Assembly: GCA_943354455.1 (NCBI GenBank)
Contig: CALRCB010000006.1
Location: 1-22,076 of the forward strand
Length of the DNA: 22,076 nt
Origin: Candidatus Staskawiczbacteria bacterium
Lineage (GTDB): Bacteria > Patescibacteriota > Minisyncoccia > Minisyncoccales > Staskawiczbacteraceae
Direction of reading: 5' to 3'
Made by a program: the position numbers and the translations under genes. The notes beneath the pieces were generated by a model. It was not told where the DNA came from and did not search any database. It worked only from the letters and a program-made list of their open reading frames with translations. How positions within the stretch are numbered: the first letter of the stretch is position 1; each line of letters begins with the position of its first letter. Positions 1 through 7,336 of this stretch are shown piece after piece.

Positions 1-912
1 TTTCTTTATATATTCATAGGCAGAAAGCGCGGCTTTGGCACCTTCGCCCGATGCCATGACAATTTGTTTATATTTTGAAACATTACAATCCCCCGCTGAA
101 AATAGTCCCGGAGTTTTGGTGGCCAAATTTTTCTGGTCAAAGATAACTTCCTGCTTTTCATTTAATTCAACTAAGTCCCCTAAAAATGCGGTGGCTGGAC
201 TGTAACCAATTTCCACAAACACTCCGCTCACTTCTAATTTCTTTTCCGTATTATCTTTACGATCTTCATAAAAAATGGCATTTACAAATACTTTTCCTTC
301 AATCTTAGTCACCTTGGCATTGGTGATAATTTCAATATTACTGTTTTTAGCTACCAATTCTTGGTTTTCGGCGTCGGCATTGGATTTATCACCATATTCT
401 AAAATAGTTATATGCTTTACATAGTTTGATAAAAATAAGGCTGATTCAAACCCGTTATTTCCCCCACCCACCACTGCCACCATTTTATTTTTAAACACCG
501 GACCATCGCAAAGTGAACAATAACTTACGCCCTTACCAGAAAATTCTTCTTCGCCGGGCACATTAATGAGTTTTGATTCGGCGCCCGATGTTACAATAAC
601 CGAAACTCCCTCAAATGTTTTTCCCGATTTTGTCGCACAATAAAACTTACCGTCTTTTTTTTCAATCCCAATTACTTCTTCTAGCATCACTTCTAGCTCA
701 TTAGCTTGAAGTTGTTTTTTATAAAGCTCAACTAATTCTGGCCCAGAAATTTTTTCAAAACCTGGGTAGTTTTCAATATCAACCGCTTTTTTTGCCACTT
801 GCCCTCCCAAATCTTTAGAAAGAATTAATATGCTTAATCTTTGGCGGGCAGCATAAATACCAGCAGAAACTCCGGCAGGCCCAGCTCCAATAATAATTAA
901 ATCGTATATCAT
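1..912 (-). CDS. Thioredoxin reductase / AhpF-like flavoprotein, nearly complete (C-terminal end off window)
   Basis: Begins at ATG 912 and is open to base 1, giving 304 residues of a protein usually slightly longer, so only the extreme C-terminus is missing. Visible features are the FAD-binding GAGPAG at residues 9-14, a redox motif YCSLCDG with cysteines 132 and 135, a second nucleotide-binding glycine motif GGGNNG at 149-154, and a C-terminal FAD motif with AGDC. The family passes electrons from NAD(P)H through FAD and a Cys pair to thioredoxin or a peroxidase partner. After the second glycine motif the sequence reads ITILEYGDKSNAD, resembling AhpF, rather than the arginine-rich HRR segment TrxB uses for NADPH; NADH preference is an inference. 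The N-terminal AhpF glutaredoxin-like domain is absent. It is the last visible gene of a minus-strand run, 9 bp after the dehydrogenase. Confidence 0.9.
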   Translation of the reverse strand, partial: MIYDLIIIGAGPAGVSAGIYAARQRLSILILSKDLGGQVAKKAVDIENYPGFEKISGPELVELYKKQLQANELEVMLEEVIGIEKKDGKFYCATKSGKTFEGVSVIVTSGAESKLINVPGEEEFSGKGVSYCSLCDGPVFKNKMVAVVGGGNNGFESALFLSNYVKHITILEYGDKSNADAENQELVAKNSNIEIITNAKVTKIEGKVFVNAIFYEDRKDNTEKKLEVSGVFVEIGYSPATAFLGDLVELNEKQEVIFDQKNLATKTPGLFSAGDCNVSKYKQIVMASGEGAKAALSAYEYIKK

Positions 913-921
913 TTTTATTTA

Positions 922-1935
922 TTATTTAACTAAATTAGTTGGTTTTCTTTTTATAAATGATCTGATATTTAAAGCCGTAATGCCTAAAATATTTTTCAAT
1001 GCTTCCTTAGAATTAAATGCATTGTGAGGAGTAACAATCACATTTTTATGCTCCATTAACATGTGGTCTTCCATAACCACTTTATAATCAATTTTTTGGG
1101 TATTTTCTTTATGCAACAAGCTCAACTCTTCTTTAATAAAATTTTCTTCTTCTAGTACATCTAGTCCGGCCCCGGCAATAATGCCAAGCGACAGTGCGCC
1201 AACTAAAGCACCTGTTTCAATGATTCCGCCACGGGCAGTATTAATTAAATATGCACCATGCTTAACCGAACGAATATTATCTGAATTAATTAAATGATGG
1301 GTATTTTTATTGTAAGGAACGTGTAAAGTTATAATATCAGAATTTTCCAACAAATGTTCTAGTGTCACATATTTGAACCCCAAATTTTTTGCCAGTTTTT
1401 TATTTTGAATCGAATCATGTGCAATCACATTCATTTCAAATCCCTTGGCAATTCTGGCAACATGCTGGCCAATGTTTCCCATTCCCACAATACCCAGCGT
1501 TTTACTACTTAAATCAAACCCCGTAAACCCTTTAAAAGAAAATCCGCCATTTTTAACATCAGTTATAGATTGATGAATTTTGCGAGAAAGGTCTAATATT
1601 AATGCAAATGTGTATTCTGCTACCGCATTATCTCCATAATGTGGTACATTGCAAACTGCAATATTTAATTTTTTACAGGTTTCTACATCAATGTGGTCAA
1701 ACCCGGTTGAACGCGTGGTAATCAGTTTTAAGTTAGTAAATTTACCAAGTAAATCTTGATTCATTTGCGAATCAATAAAAACGGCAACTATATCATAATC
1801 GCGCACCTTCTCTACGTTGTGCAGACTAAGTGGTTGTGCAAAAAAAGAAATCTCAACATTTTTAAATTGAGTATGTAAGAACTCCTTTTCTTTTTCACTA
1901 GTGACTTCAAAGAATGCAATTTTAAACTTTCGCAT
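922..1935 (-). CDS. D-isomer-specific 2-hydroxyacid dehydrogenase (D-lactate dehydrogenase-like)
   Basis: A 337-residue NAD-dependent oxidoreductase that would interconvert a 2-keto acid and a D-2-hydroxy acid in the cytoplasm. The Rossmann motif GIVGMGNIG lies at residues 148-156, the catalytic Arg in NTARGG is residue 235, an acidic cluster follows LDV near 262-264, and the catalytic His in TPHNAF is residue 304. Length and domain order fit the D-LDH branch; substrate cannot be set from sequence, and D-lactate is the likeliest guess. The gene starts 6 bp after galU and ends 9 bp before the reductase gene, so the three are probably cotranscribed. Regenerating NAD+ from pyruvate would suit a fermentative cell, but that is inference. 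Confidence 0.9.
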   Translation of the reverse strand: MRKFKIAFFEVTSEKEKEFLHTQFKNVEISFFAQPLSLHNVEKVRDYDIVAVFIDSQMNQDLLGKFTNLKLITTRSTGFDHIDVETCKKLNIAVCNVPHYGDNAVAEYTFALILDLSRKIHQSITDVKNGGFSFKGFTGFDLSSKTLGIVGMGNIGQHVARIAKGFEMNVIAHDSIQNKKLAKNLGFKYVTLEHLLENSDIITLHVPYNKNTHHLINSDNIRSVKHGAYLINTARGGIIETGALVGALSLGIIAGAGLDVLEEENFIKEELSLLHKENTQKIDYKVVMEDHMLMEHKNVIVTPHNAFNSKEALKNILGITALNIRSFIKRKPTNLVK

Positions 1936-1941
1936 GTTTGA

Positions 1942-2826
1942 TTATTTTATGGTTTTTAAATAATCTTTCAATTCTTTTCCAAACCGGTCATCTTTCAAGG
2001 CCATATACATGAATGATTTAAGCCATTTTAATTTATCTCCGCATTCAAGCCATTCTCCTTTTACTTCGTAACCGTACAGTGGTAATCCATCGCTTAACAT
2101 AGCATCAAACACTTCACCTAAAATGATTTCTCCTTTTTCACTTGGTTTGGCTTTTTTTAAATAACCGAATACATCAGGGGTTAATACATATTTTCCCACA
2201 ATCACCAGATTTGATTGGATTTGGTCGGGTGTCGGTTTTTCAATAATCTTTTTTATTTTGTATAAATTATTGGCAATTTTTTCCACCACCACTGATCCAT
2301 AGGCCGGAATTTTTTCTTTTGGCAGAGACTTTAGGGCAATTACCGGAGCATTACAGGTTTTAAAAATATTAATTAATTGCAAAATGGCCGGTTCATGTGA
2401 ATCAACCACGTCGTCCCCAAAAGAAACTGCAATAGGGTCATTGGTCGCCATTTTTTGAGCCTGTAAAATAGCATGTCCATCACCGTGGGGTTGTTTTTGA
2501 ACGGCAAAAGAAAAATTAATTCCTTCAAACATTTGTTCAAAGTTTTTTAATTCATTAAGAGCGCTTTCTTTTTTTCGCTTAGTCAACAATTTTTCCAATT
2601 CAGGAGATTTTTTTAAGTAATTTAAAATCATTTTTTGTTTTGGGCTTATCACAAATACAATTTCATTGATTCCTGAATTTTTCACTTCTTCGATAATGTA
2701 TTGGATAACAGGCTTGTCCACCAAAGGAAAAAACTCTTTAGAAACGACTAAAGATAATGGTAAAAACCGTGTTCCAAGCCCCGCAACAGGAATAATAGCC
2801 TTTTTTACTTCCAAATTTTCTTCCAT
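1942..2826 (-). CDS. galU: UTP-glucose-1-phosphate uridylyltransferase (GalU)
   Basis: A 294-residue sugar nucleotidyltransferase making UDP-glucose from UTP and glucose-1-phosphate for envelope glycans. The N-terminal nucleotide-binding motif GLGTRFLP is at residues 16-23, followed by SKEFFPLVDKP, whose Lys30 matches the family's conserved lysine. FGDD (the metal-site aspartates), VEKP-type IEKPTP, GKYVLTPDVF and GEIILGEVFDAML follow in the usual order, and length is typical. The loop after FLP reads LSLVV where many homologues have ATKAI, a mild divergence. It lies 29 bp after the ftsZ-like gene and 6 bp before the dehydrogenase. A related thymidylyltransferase is less likely because the motif spacing is GalU-like. 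Confidence 0.92.
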   Translation of the reverse strand: MEENLEVKKAIIPVAGLGTRFLPLSLVVSKEFFPLVDKPVIQYIIEEVKNSGINEIVFVISPKQKMILNYLKKSPELEKLLTKRKKESALNELKNFEQMFEGINFSFAVQKQPHGDGHAILQAQKMATNDPIAVSFGDDVVDSHEPAILQLINIFKTCNAPVIALKSLPKEKIPAYGSVVVEKIANNLYKIKKIIEKPTPDQIQSNLVIVGKYVLTPDVFGYLKKAKPSEKGEIILGEVFDAMLSDGLPLYGYEVKGEWLECGDKLKWLKSFMYMALKDDRFGKELKDYLKTIK

Positions 2827-2855
2827 ATTTTTTCTATTTTGATGGCAAAGCCATT

Positions 2856-4280
2856 CTACTTTTTAAGTCTTAAAAATGCTGGTATTTCCCACTCTTTTTC
2901 TTGTACGGACTGCCCGCTTTCTTTTTGTTCTTCGTCTTTTTTAATTTCCATAGCATTTCTCCTGATAGCCTTTTTATCCTTTTCGCCCGCTTCAACAATA
3001 TTTAATCTTTTTACATTAAGTTCTGCGGGCCCATTAATGAAAGGTATCTTATTAAACGCCGGCATTAAAATATCATCAAGTGACACAAATTTCTTTTTAT
3101 TTTTTTTATTTTTAATTACGGGTTTCTTTTTTGTAAAAATCTTAGGCATAACTTTCACTACTGACTTTTTTTCTACTTTTGGCACTACCTTTACTTCTGG
3201 CACTTTTATTTCTTTGCCTGGACCAGTCATTAGTACCGTTGCTTTAACTTTATTTTTATATTTGATATTTTTAGAAATCCCGAAAATTATTTTAGCCTTT
3301 GGATTTTCCAGACTAATAGCTTTGCTAATTTTATCAACCTCAAACATATTCAAGTTATCACCTCCAGCGATATTAAACAATATTTTTTCTGCGATAAAGT
3401 TATTATTTTGGTACAAAGGGTTGTGCAAAATCTTCTCGGCAATAGTTTGAGCGCGGTTTTTCCCTGATGCATCTATCGTATTTAAAAATGCCAAATTTCC
3501 TTTACCGCTTAATATGGCTCGCAAATCCGCAAAGTCAATATTAATAATTCCCGGGTTATAAATTAAATCTATTAAACTTTCCAAAGATTCAATTAAGTTT
3601 TTGTTGACCATGGAAAAGGCATCTGTAATGGCGGTATCTTGGTCGATAATTTTAAAAATTTTCTCGTTGGGTATAGTTATAGAAACATTCAGAGACCTAC
3701 GCAGTTGATGCAGAGCCTTCACGGCAATTTTATATTTATTATCGCCTTCAAATTTGAATGGCAAGGTGAAAATTCCAAAAGTAATTCCATTAAAGTCTTT
3801 TGCCGCCTCAGCAAAAATTTGCGTGGCCCCAGACCCCAATCCACCACCCAGCGAAGCAATAAAAATAACAATGTCTTGGTCGGCAAAAAAATGGGCAATT
3901 CGTTCTTTTTCTAATTCAGCAGCCTGGCGCCCTAATTGCGGATTTACCCCAGTACCCAATCCATGAGTTAATTTCTGGCCAAACAAAAAGTTTTTAATAC
4001 CAGCCTTCTTTTTAAAGGCACGCATATCAGTATCGGCAACCACAAAACTAGCTTTTCCAAGCGACCGGCTAATTTGTGAAACAATTGACCCCCCACCCCC
4101 ACCAATTCCAATAACTTTGATTTTTGCTTTGAAAAATGAACCAGCTAAAAAATCTTGCTCGGGACTTTTTAATTTAGTCTTTTTTATAATTAAAAGTTTT
4201 TTCGGTTTTTTTACCGCTTTCTTTACCGCATCCTTAACTGATTTTTTTATTTTTTTAGGTTGTTTTTTCTTGGCTTTCAT
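2856..4280 (-). CDS. ftsZ: Divergent FtsZ-family cell division GTPase
   Basis: A 474-residue tubulin/FtsZ homologue expected to polymerise with GTP at the division site. A very Lys-rich extension of about 50 residues comes before the GTPase domain. The domain shows GIGGGGGSIVSQI (58-70), GLGTGVNP (108-115), the tubulin signature LGGGLGSGATQ (144-154), and the T7 loop NIDFAD with N247, D249 and D252, the catalytic synergy residues. A linker of about 100 residues rich in Lys/Val and then acidic ends in IPAFLRLKK (466-474), which resembles the FtsZ C-terminal peptide that binds FtsA-type anchors. In the signature the usual GGGTGTG reads GGGLGSG, so the phosphate-contacting Thr is replaced by Leu. 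Family assignment is firm; whether it is the main or a second FtsZ cannot be seen. No ftsA is adjacent. Confidence 0.92.
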   Translation of the reverse strand: MKAKKKQPKKIKKSVKDAVKKAVKKPKKLLIIKKTKLKSPEQDFLAGSFFKAKIKVIGIGGGGGSIVSQISRSLGKASFVVADTDMRAFKKKAGIKNFLFGQKLTHGLGTGVNPQLGRQAAELEKERIAHFFADQDIVIFIASLGGGLGSGATQIFAEAAKDFNGITFGIFTLPFKFEGDNKYKIAVKALHQLRRSLNVSITIPNEKIFKIIDQDTAITDAFSMVNKNLIESLESLIDLIYNPGIINIDFADLRAILSGKGNLAFLNTIDASGKNRAQTIAEKILHNPLYQNNNFIAEKILFNIAGGDNLNMFEVDKISKAISLENPKAKIIFGISKNIKYKNKVKATVLMTGPGKEIKVPEVKVVPKVEKKSVVKVMPKIFTKKKPVIKNKKNKKKFVSLDDILMPAFNKIPFINGPAELNVKRLNIVEAGEKDKKAIRRNAMEIKKDEEQKESGQSVQEKEWEIPAFLRLKK

Positions 4281-4324
4281 TAGATATAGTTTACCTTTTT
4301 GGATAATAAAATCAAGTTTTTACG

Positions 4325-4348
4325 AAAAAAAAATCAACCCCTGTGGTT
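4325..4348 (-). terminator. Possible weak terminator after the DUF167 gene
   Basis: On the minus strand a short stem AACC-ACAGG-GGTT (arms 4336-4339 and 4345-4348) is followed, two bases later, by a run of nine T. It lies just after the stop of the DUF167 gene and before the ftsZ-like gene. The stem is only four base pairs, so termination would be weak at best. Confidence 0.35.
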
Positions 4349-4353
4349 AATTT

Positions 4354-4575
4354 TTAATTATTTATTTCAATGACTTTGATGCGCGACATATATCCAGAAA
4401 TAATTTCAATCAGTGATGGACTAACATCAAAGTGGTTGGCCAGTAGTTTAATTATTGCGACATTGGCCCGGCCATCAATGGGCGGTTCTTTTACTGATAC
4501 AATATAATTGCTTTCGTCAACTCGTTCTATTTTGTCTTCTTTGGCGCCTGGTTTTACTTTTACAATAATTTTCAT
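4354..4575 (-). CDS. DUF167 / YggU family protein
   Basis: A 73-residue small cytoplasmic protein with the family pattern: an N-terminal strand IIVKVKPGAKEDKI, the central VKEPPIDGRANVAIIKLLA and a C-terminal strand segment IEIISGYMSRIKVIEI. The motif P-x-DG-x-AN (DGRAN at residues 34-38) is the family hallmark, and length matches a single DUF167 domain. The biochemical function of the family is not established. It is the first gene before ftsZ, separated by 73 bp, and follows the terminator of the isolated zincin-like gene, so its own promoter should lie in 4580-4655, though no clear one is visible. Confidence 0.88.
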   Translation of the reverse strand: MKIIVKVKPGAKEDKIERVDESNYIVSVKEPPIDGRANVAIIKLLANHFDVSPSLIEIISGYMSRIKVIEINN

Positions 4576-4654
4576 ATTCTTTAATGTAATAATAGCTTAT
4601 CACAAAAACCCCTATTTAGCCAGGCTTACTAGTTTAATAAAAAAGCGGTTTAAA

Positions 4655-4691
4655 GTAATAAAAAATCCCGTCGGTGTTACCCTTCGGGATT
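4655..4691 (-). terminator. Rho-independent terminator of the zincin-like gene
   Basis: On the minus strand the arms AATCCCG (4685-4691) and CGGGATT (4664-4670) form a 7-bp stem with a 14-nt loop, followed by a T-rich tail. It begins 7 nt after the stop codon of the 4699-5343 gene. Confidence 0.85.
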
Positions 4692-4698
4692 CGGTTTT

Positions 4699-5343
4699 TC
4701 AAACCTTTTTCAATTTGCCATACAAGCCTGCAATAAAATCTTTCCACTGCTGGCTTTGAGCATTCCTGCCACACTTAATCCAGTTAGTATAGAAGAGATT
4801 ATCGCTGAAGCACAGTTTTTCCCCGTAAACCTCGACGAACAGTGAAATTGTCGTCCTGCAGGTTTCTGCCCAAACACGAGCCTCAAGAGCAATGGTATCC
4901 TCGATACTTCTGCGAATCGCAGCCTCATCTATCTCTCCCAATGCCATATGATCAAATTCGTGAAGGAATTTAATTGTCAAAGCTGTTCTGACAACAAAAT
5001 CCATTTTCTGAAGGTCGTGTTTTTCCCGGCGGATTATTTGATCCATCGCTTCAATATCAGGAAAAAACATTCCTAAACTTAATTCACCGCTATTGAGTTG
5101 GCAGGCAAAGGGAGCCAAATTGGCATCACTAAAAGCACTCAGAGATTGTCGATAAAAGAGAAACTTCGGCAGACCGTCGACAGAATGCTTTGGGTATGTC
5201 TGGGCAATCTTGGTTCGCTTTTCATTGAAGGACTTTTGGACCTCAGGAAGCATAAACGTTCCCTGCGCAAAAGTGTTTAGCATGAGATTGAGTTGCGAGA
5301 CCCAATACTGCTCTCTTAACTGATTGAGTGGCAGTTTTGCCAT
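4699..5343 (-). CDS. Orphan 214-residue protein with HExxH (HEFDH) zincin-like motif
   Basis: I do not recognise a named family. The protein is soluble-looking, with no signal peptide or membrane segment. A hydrophobic helix ALTIKFL runs into HEFDHM, with His128, Glu129 and His132 forming an HExxH zinc motif; an acidic residue before the second His also occurs in peptide deformylase (HExDH). Twenty-two residues after His132 comes ALEARVWAE (E154), which could supply the third metal ligand of a gluzincin-type site. This suggests a metallopeptidase, but there is no direct proof. The start is supported by AAAGGGG placed 6 nt upstream. The gene forms its own transcription unit between tRNA-Ile and the DUF167 gene, with a private promoter and terminator, and is visibly less AT-rich than its neighbours, consistent with recent acquisition. 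Confidence 0.8.
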   Translation of the reverse strand: MAKLPLNQLREQYWVSQLNLMLNTFAQGTFMLPEVQKSFNEKRTKIAQTYPKHSVDGLPKFLFYRQSLSAFSDANLAPFACQLNSGELSLGMFFPDIEAMDQIIRREKHDLQKMDFVVRTALTIKFLHEFDHMALGEIDEAAIRRSIEDTIALEARVWAETCRTTISLFVEVYGEKLCFSDNLFYTNWIKCGRNAQSQQWKDFIAGLYGKLKKV

Positions 5344-5400
5344 TTCTATCCCCTTTCATTAGGTTTAAGTGGAAAATTGTTACGCGTGTGTGCTATCTAT

Positions 5401-5429
5401 ATATTACTATGCATTATGTGATATGTCAA
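5401..5429 (-). promoter_or_regulatory. Sigma70-type promoter of the zincin-like gene
   Basis: On the minus strand TTGACA (5424-5429) and TAATAT (5401-5406) are separated by exactly 17 bp. The promoter starts just after the tRNA-Ile terminator and gives a leader of about 50 nt with an AAAGGGG ribosome site. Confidence 0.8.
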
Positions 5430-5436
5430 GTAATAG

Positions 5437-5464
5437 AAAAGAACCCGGTTTAACGGGTTCTTTT
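5437..5464 (-). terminator. Terminator after tRNA-Ile
   Basis: A perfect 11-bp inverted repeat, AAAAGAACCCG and CGGGTTCTTTT with a 6-nt loop, lies 3 bp past the tRNA CCA end. Its A/T flanks make it usable in both directions, so it also insulates the neighbouring cassette promoter. Confidence 0.88.
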
Positions 5465-5467
5465 CTA

Positions 5468-5542
5468 TGGTGGGCCCAGAAGGAATCGGACCTTCTGCCT
5501 CCATATTATCAGTATGGCGTTCTACCAATGAACTATGGGCCC
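5468..5542 (-). tRNA. tRNA-Ile (anticodon GAT)
   Basis: The minus strand folds as a 75-nt cloverleaf: acceptor GGGCCCA/TGGGCCC, D stem GTTC/GAAC, anticodon stem CCATA/TATGG with loop CTGATAA (anticodon GAT), variable loop AGGCA, T stem GAAGG/CCTTC, discriminator A and an encoded CCA. The T loop reads TCCGATT, so position 55 is C where nearly all tRNAs have U (pseudouridine). A 17-bp-spaced promoter lies directly upstream and a strong terminator directly downstream, so it is a single-gene unit. Confidence 0.93.
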
Positions 5543-5562
5543 AGTAAACTGAATTAAGTATA

Positions 5563-5591
5563 ATTATATAGTATATTTGCCCAAAAATCAA
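5563..5591 (-). promoter_or_regulatory. Promoter of tRNA-Ile
   Basis: On the minus strand TTGATT (5586-5591) and a consensus TATAAT (5563-5568) are separated by 17 bp. The predicted start is about 14 bp before the mature tRNA 5' end. Confidence 0.75.
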
Positions 5592-5593
5592 TC

Positions 5594-6457
5594 CTACACT
5601 GTCACTGCTGGCCGTAATTTTTTATGGCTCTTAATACAATTATCACAACAAATCACTTTCCTTGATGGCCTTACCAAATCATCATTATAATATTCTTCAC
5701 ATGTCGTATTGCAATAAGCGCACTTCCCCACTACTTCGCGTCCATCAGAATCTTCCACTGGCGTTATCATTCGGTTATCAAACACGAACAAACTGCCCTT
5801 AAAATTTTTCCCCGGGAATTTTTTCATATAGGTATGAATCCCATCTTTTAATTGGTACAAATTCGTAAACCCTTCTTTCTTTAATAATACGGTCGCTTTT
5901 TCACACCTGATTCCGCCAGTACAAACGGCCACCACTTTTTTATGTTTTAAATGCGACAATTCAGCAATTTTTTGCGGTAAATCTTTAAACTTTTGCAATT
6001 TTGGATTTATAGTTTTTTCAAAATATCCGGCCTGCACTTCAAAGTCGTTTCGCAAATCCAACACTACAAAGTCTTCGTCATTTTCATACATTTTTTCCAA
6101 TTTTTGAGCCGTAATCACTGGCGCTGTATCTTTTTTAATGTTCAACTCCCCTACCCCAAGTGTCACCACTTCAGGGCGAACCTTTAATTGCAATTTCGTA
6201 AACGCCTTTCCAAACCCGGCGCTTTCTTTAAATACCACATCTTTAAAAACCGCTTGCTTTCGCAATTCTTTGATATATGCCTTAATATCTTTCGTTTGAC
6301 CTTCAAATGTTCCATTAATCCCCTCTTTGGCAATTAACATCCTGCCTTTTAAATTAAATGTTTCGGCAATTTTTCGTTGCTTAATTCTAAAACCATCCGG
6401 ATCTTTAATCGGAGTAAATTTATAAAATAATATAATTGTAAAACTCTCTTTTCTCAT
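5594..6457 (-). CDS. trhO: tRNA uridine(34) hydroxylase TrhO (YceA), rhodanese family
   Basis: A 287-residue protein of the UPF0176/YceA family, whose bacterial members use oxygen to hydroxylate U34 of certain tRNAs on the way to 5-methoxy or carboxymethoxy derivatives. The N-terminal domain carries FYKFTPIKDP and GINGTFEGQ (47-54). The central rhodanese domain has the loop CTGGIRCEKA, with active Cys179 and a second Cys185. The C-terminal segment has a cysteine cluster (C246, C249, C253, C270/C271, C274) that probably binds metal. It is shorter than the E. coli protein. The start follows the exported-protein gene by 2 bp, so it belongs to the three-gene run led by the CofE-like gene. Confidence 0.92.
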   Translation of the reverse strand: MRKESFTIILFYKFTPIKDPDGFRIKQRKIAETFNLKGRMLIAKEGINGTFEGQTKDIKAYIKELRKQAVFKDVVFKESAGFGKAFTKLQLKVRPEVVTLGVGELNIKKDTAPVITAQKLEKMYENDEDFVVLDLRNDFEVQAGYFEKTINPKLQKFKDLPQKIAELSHLKHKKVVAVCTGGIRCEKATVLLKKEGFTNLYQLKDGIHTYMKKFPGKNFKGSLFVFDNRMITPVEDSDGREVVGKCAYCNTTCEEYYNDDLVRPSRKVICCDNCIKSHKKLRPAVTV

Positions 6458-6459
6458 GA

Positions 6460-7314
6460 TTATTTATTTATGATATCCACATCCTTGACAATAAAGATAG
6501 TTGCAATCGTTTGAGTTACATCTTTTAATTCAAATGCATATCCATTTTTAGTTATTTTTTTGGTGGCAACCGAACCAAGTCTTACTTCTTGGGCTGAATT
6601 TCCCACATCTCCGCCAATAATACTAAATAACGGCGCAAGTTCACCGGCCCACGCACATACAGATCCTTGTTTGCATCTTGAATCATTTATCTCTTTAAGA
6701 CTAACAATCAACCCGTCACCGAACTTCACTTTTTGATTAATGACAAATGTAGCTGGAATGGCAAAAGTGCCTGCATCCATTTGCTCAACCAACACATTAT
6801 TTTGAACGTTAAAGTATCTGGAAACCCCAACCGACGGCGCTGTACTCATGGCGTCACTAGGCTTCCTGTCAACATAATTTACGGTGATACCACCGGCGCC
6901 AATTTGATTTGGTTGCGGAGTAATCCGATCACCCAAAAAAATAGTACTAGTTGCTTGATAGCCGGTATCGGTTTTTAATGCTACAGCAAGGTAATAAAAC
7001 ATTCCAGTCCCACCCATTTCTTGGGTTAACAAAAATGTAACATCTTGCACGCCGTCACCATTTAGTTCGCCAGTTGCCTCATTGCCAAAATACTTGGTAA
7101 CAATTTTTACCTCGCCCGTAGCTGAAGGTATCTCTGAATATCCATTAACCAAAGTTACCGGTTGTTTTTCAACAACATAGGTAATATTTTTATAATCTAA
7201 AACCGCTGGAGGCGTAGTTGATTGTGGTATTGAATTAAATAAAAACAAAAGAGTTGATAACCCCAAGATAATAGCTCCGATTAATAAAACTACGAACAAT
7301 AATATTTTTGACAT
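6460..7314 (-). CDS. Exported or membrane-anchored protein of unknown function
   Basis: A 284-residue protein with one strong hydrophobic segment at residues 4-27, acting as a signal peptide or N-terminal anchor, and the rest predicted outside the membrane. Residues 83-94 read ELNGDGVQDVTF, a D/N-rich loop of the kind found in FG-GAP or EF-hand-like calcium sites. The last 95 residues form a small strand-rich domain with SRCKQGSVCAWAGE (C214 and C220), a pattern I recall from short secreted domains of many bacteria. No enzyme motif is visible. It sits 22 bp after the CofE-like gene and 2 bp before trhO, so it is probably cotranscribed, although no functional link is obvious. Confidence 0.8.
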   Translation of the reverse strand: MSKILLFVVLLIGAIILGLSTLLFLFNSIPQSTTPPAVLDYKNITYVVEKQPVTLVNGYSEIPSATGEVKIVTKYFGNEATGELNGDGVQDVTFLLTQEMGGTGMFYYLAVALKTDTGYQATSTIFLGDRITPQPNQIGAGGITVNYVDRKPSDAMSTAPSVGVSRYFNVQNNVLVEQMDAGTFAIPATFVINQKVKFGDGLIVSLKEINDSRCKQGSVCAWAGELAPLFSIIGGDVGNSAQEVRLGSVATKKITKNGYAFELKDVTQTIATIFIVKDVDIINK

Positions 7315-7336
7315 AATATTGCATTTTATTTAATTT

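Noticed and set aside
2839..3450. 203-codon plus-strand frame
   Set aside because: It is the antisense shadow of the ftsZ-like gene, with a low-complexity Phe/Ser/Leu-rich product and no ribosome site.
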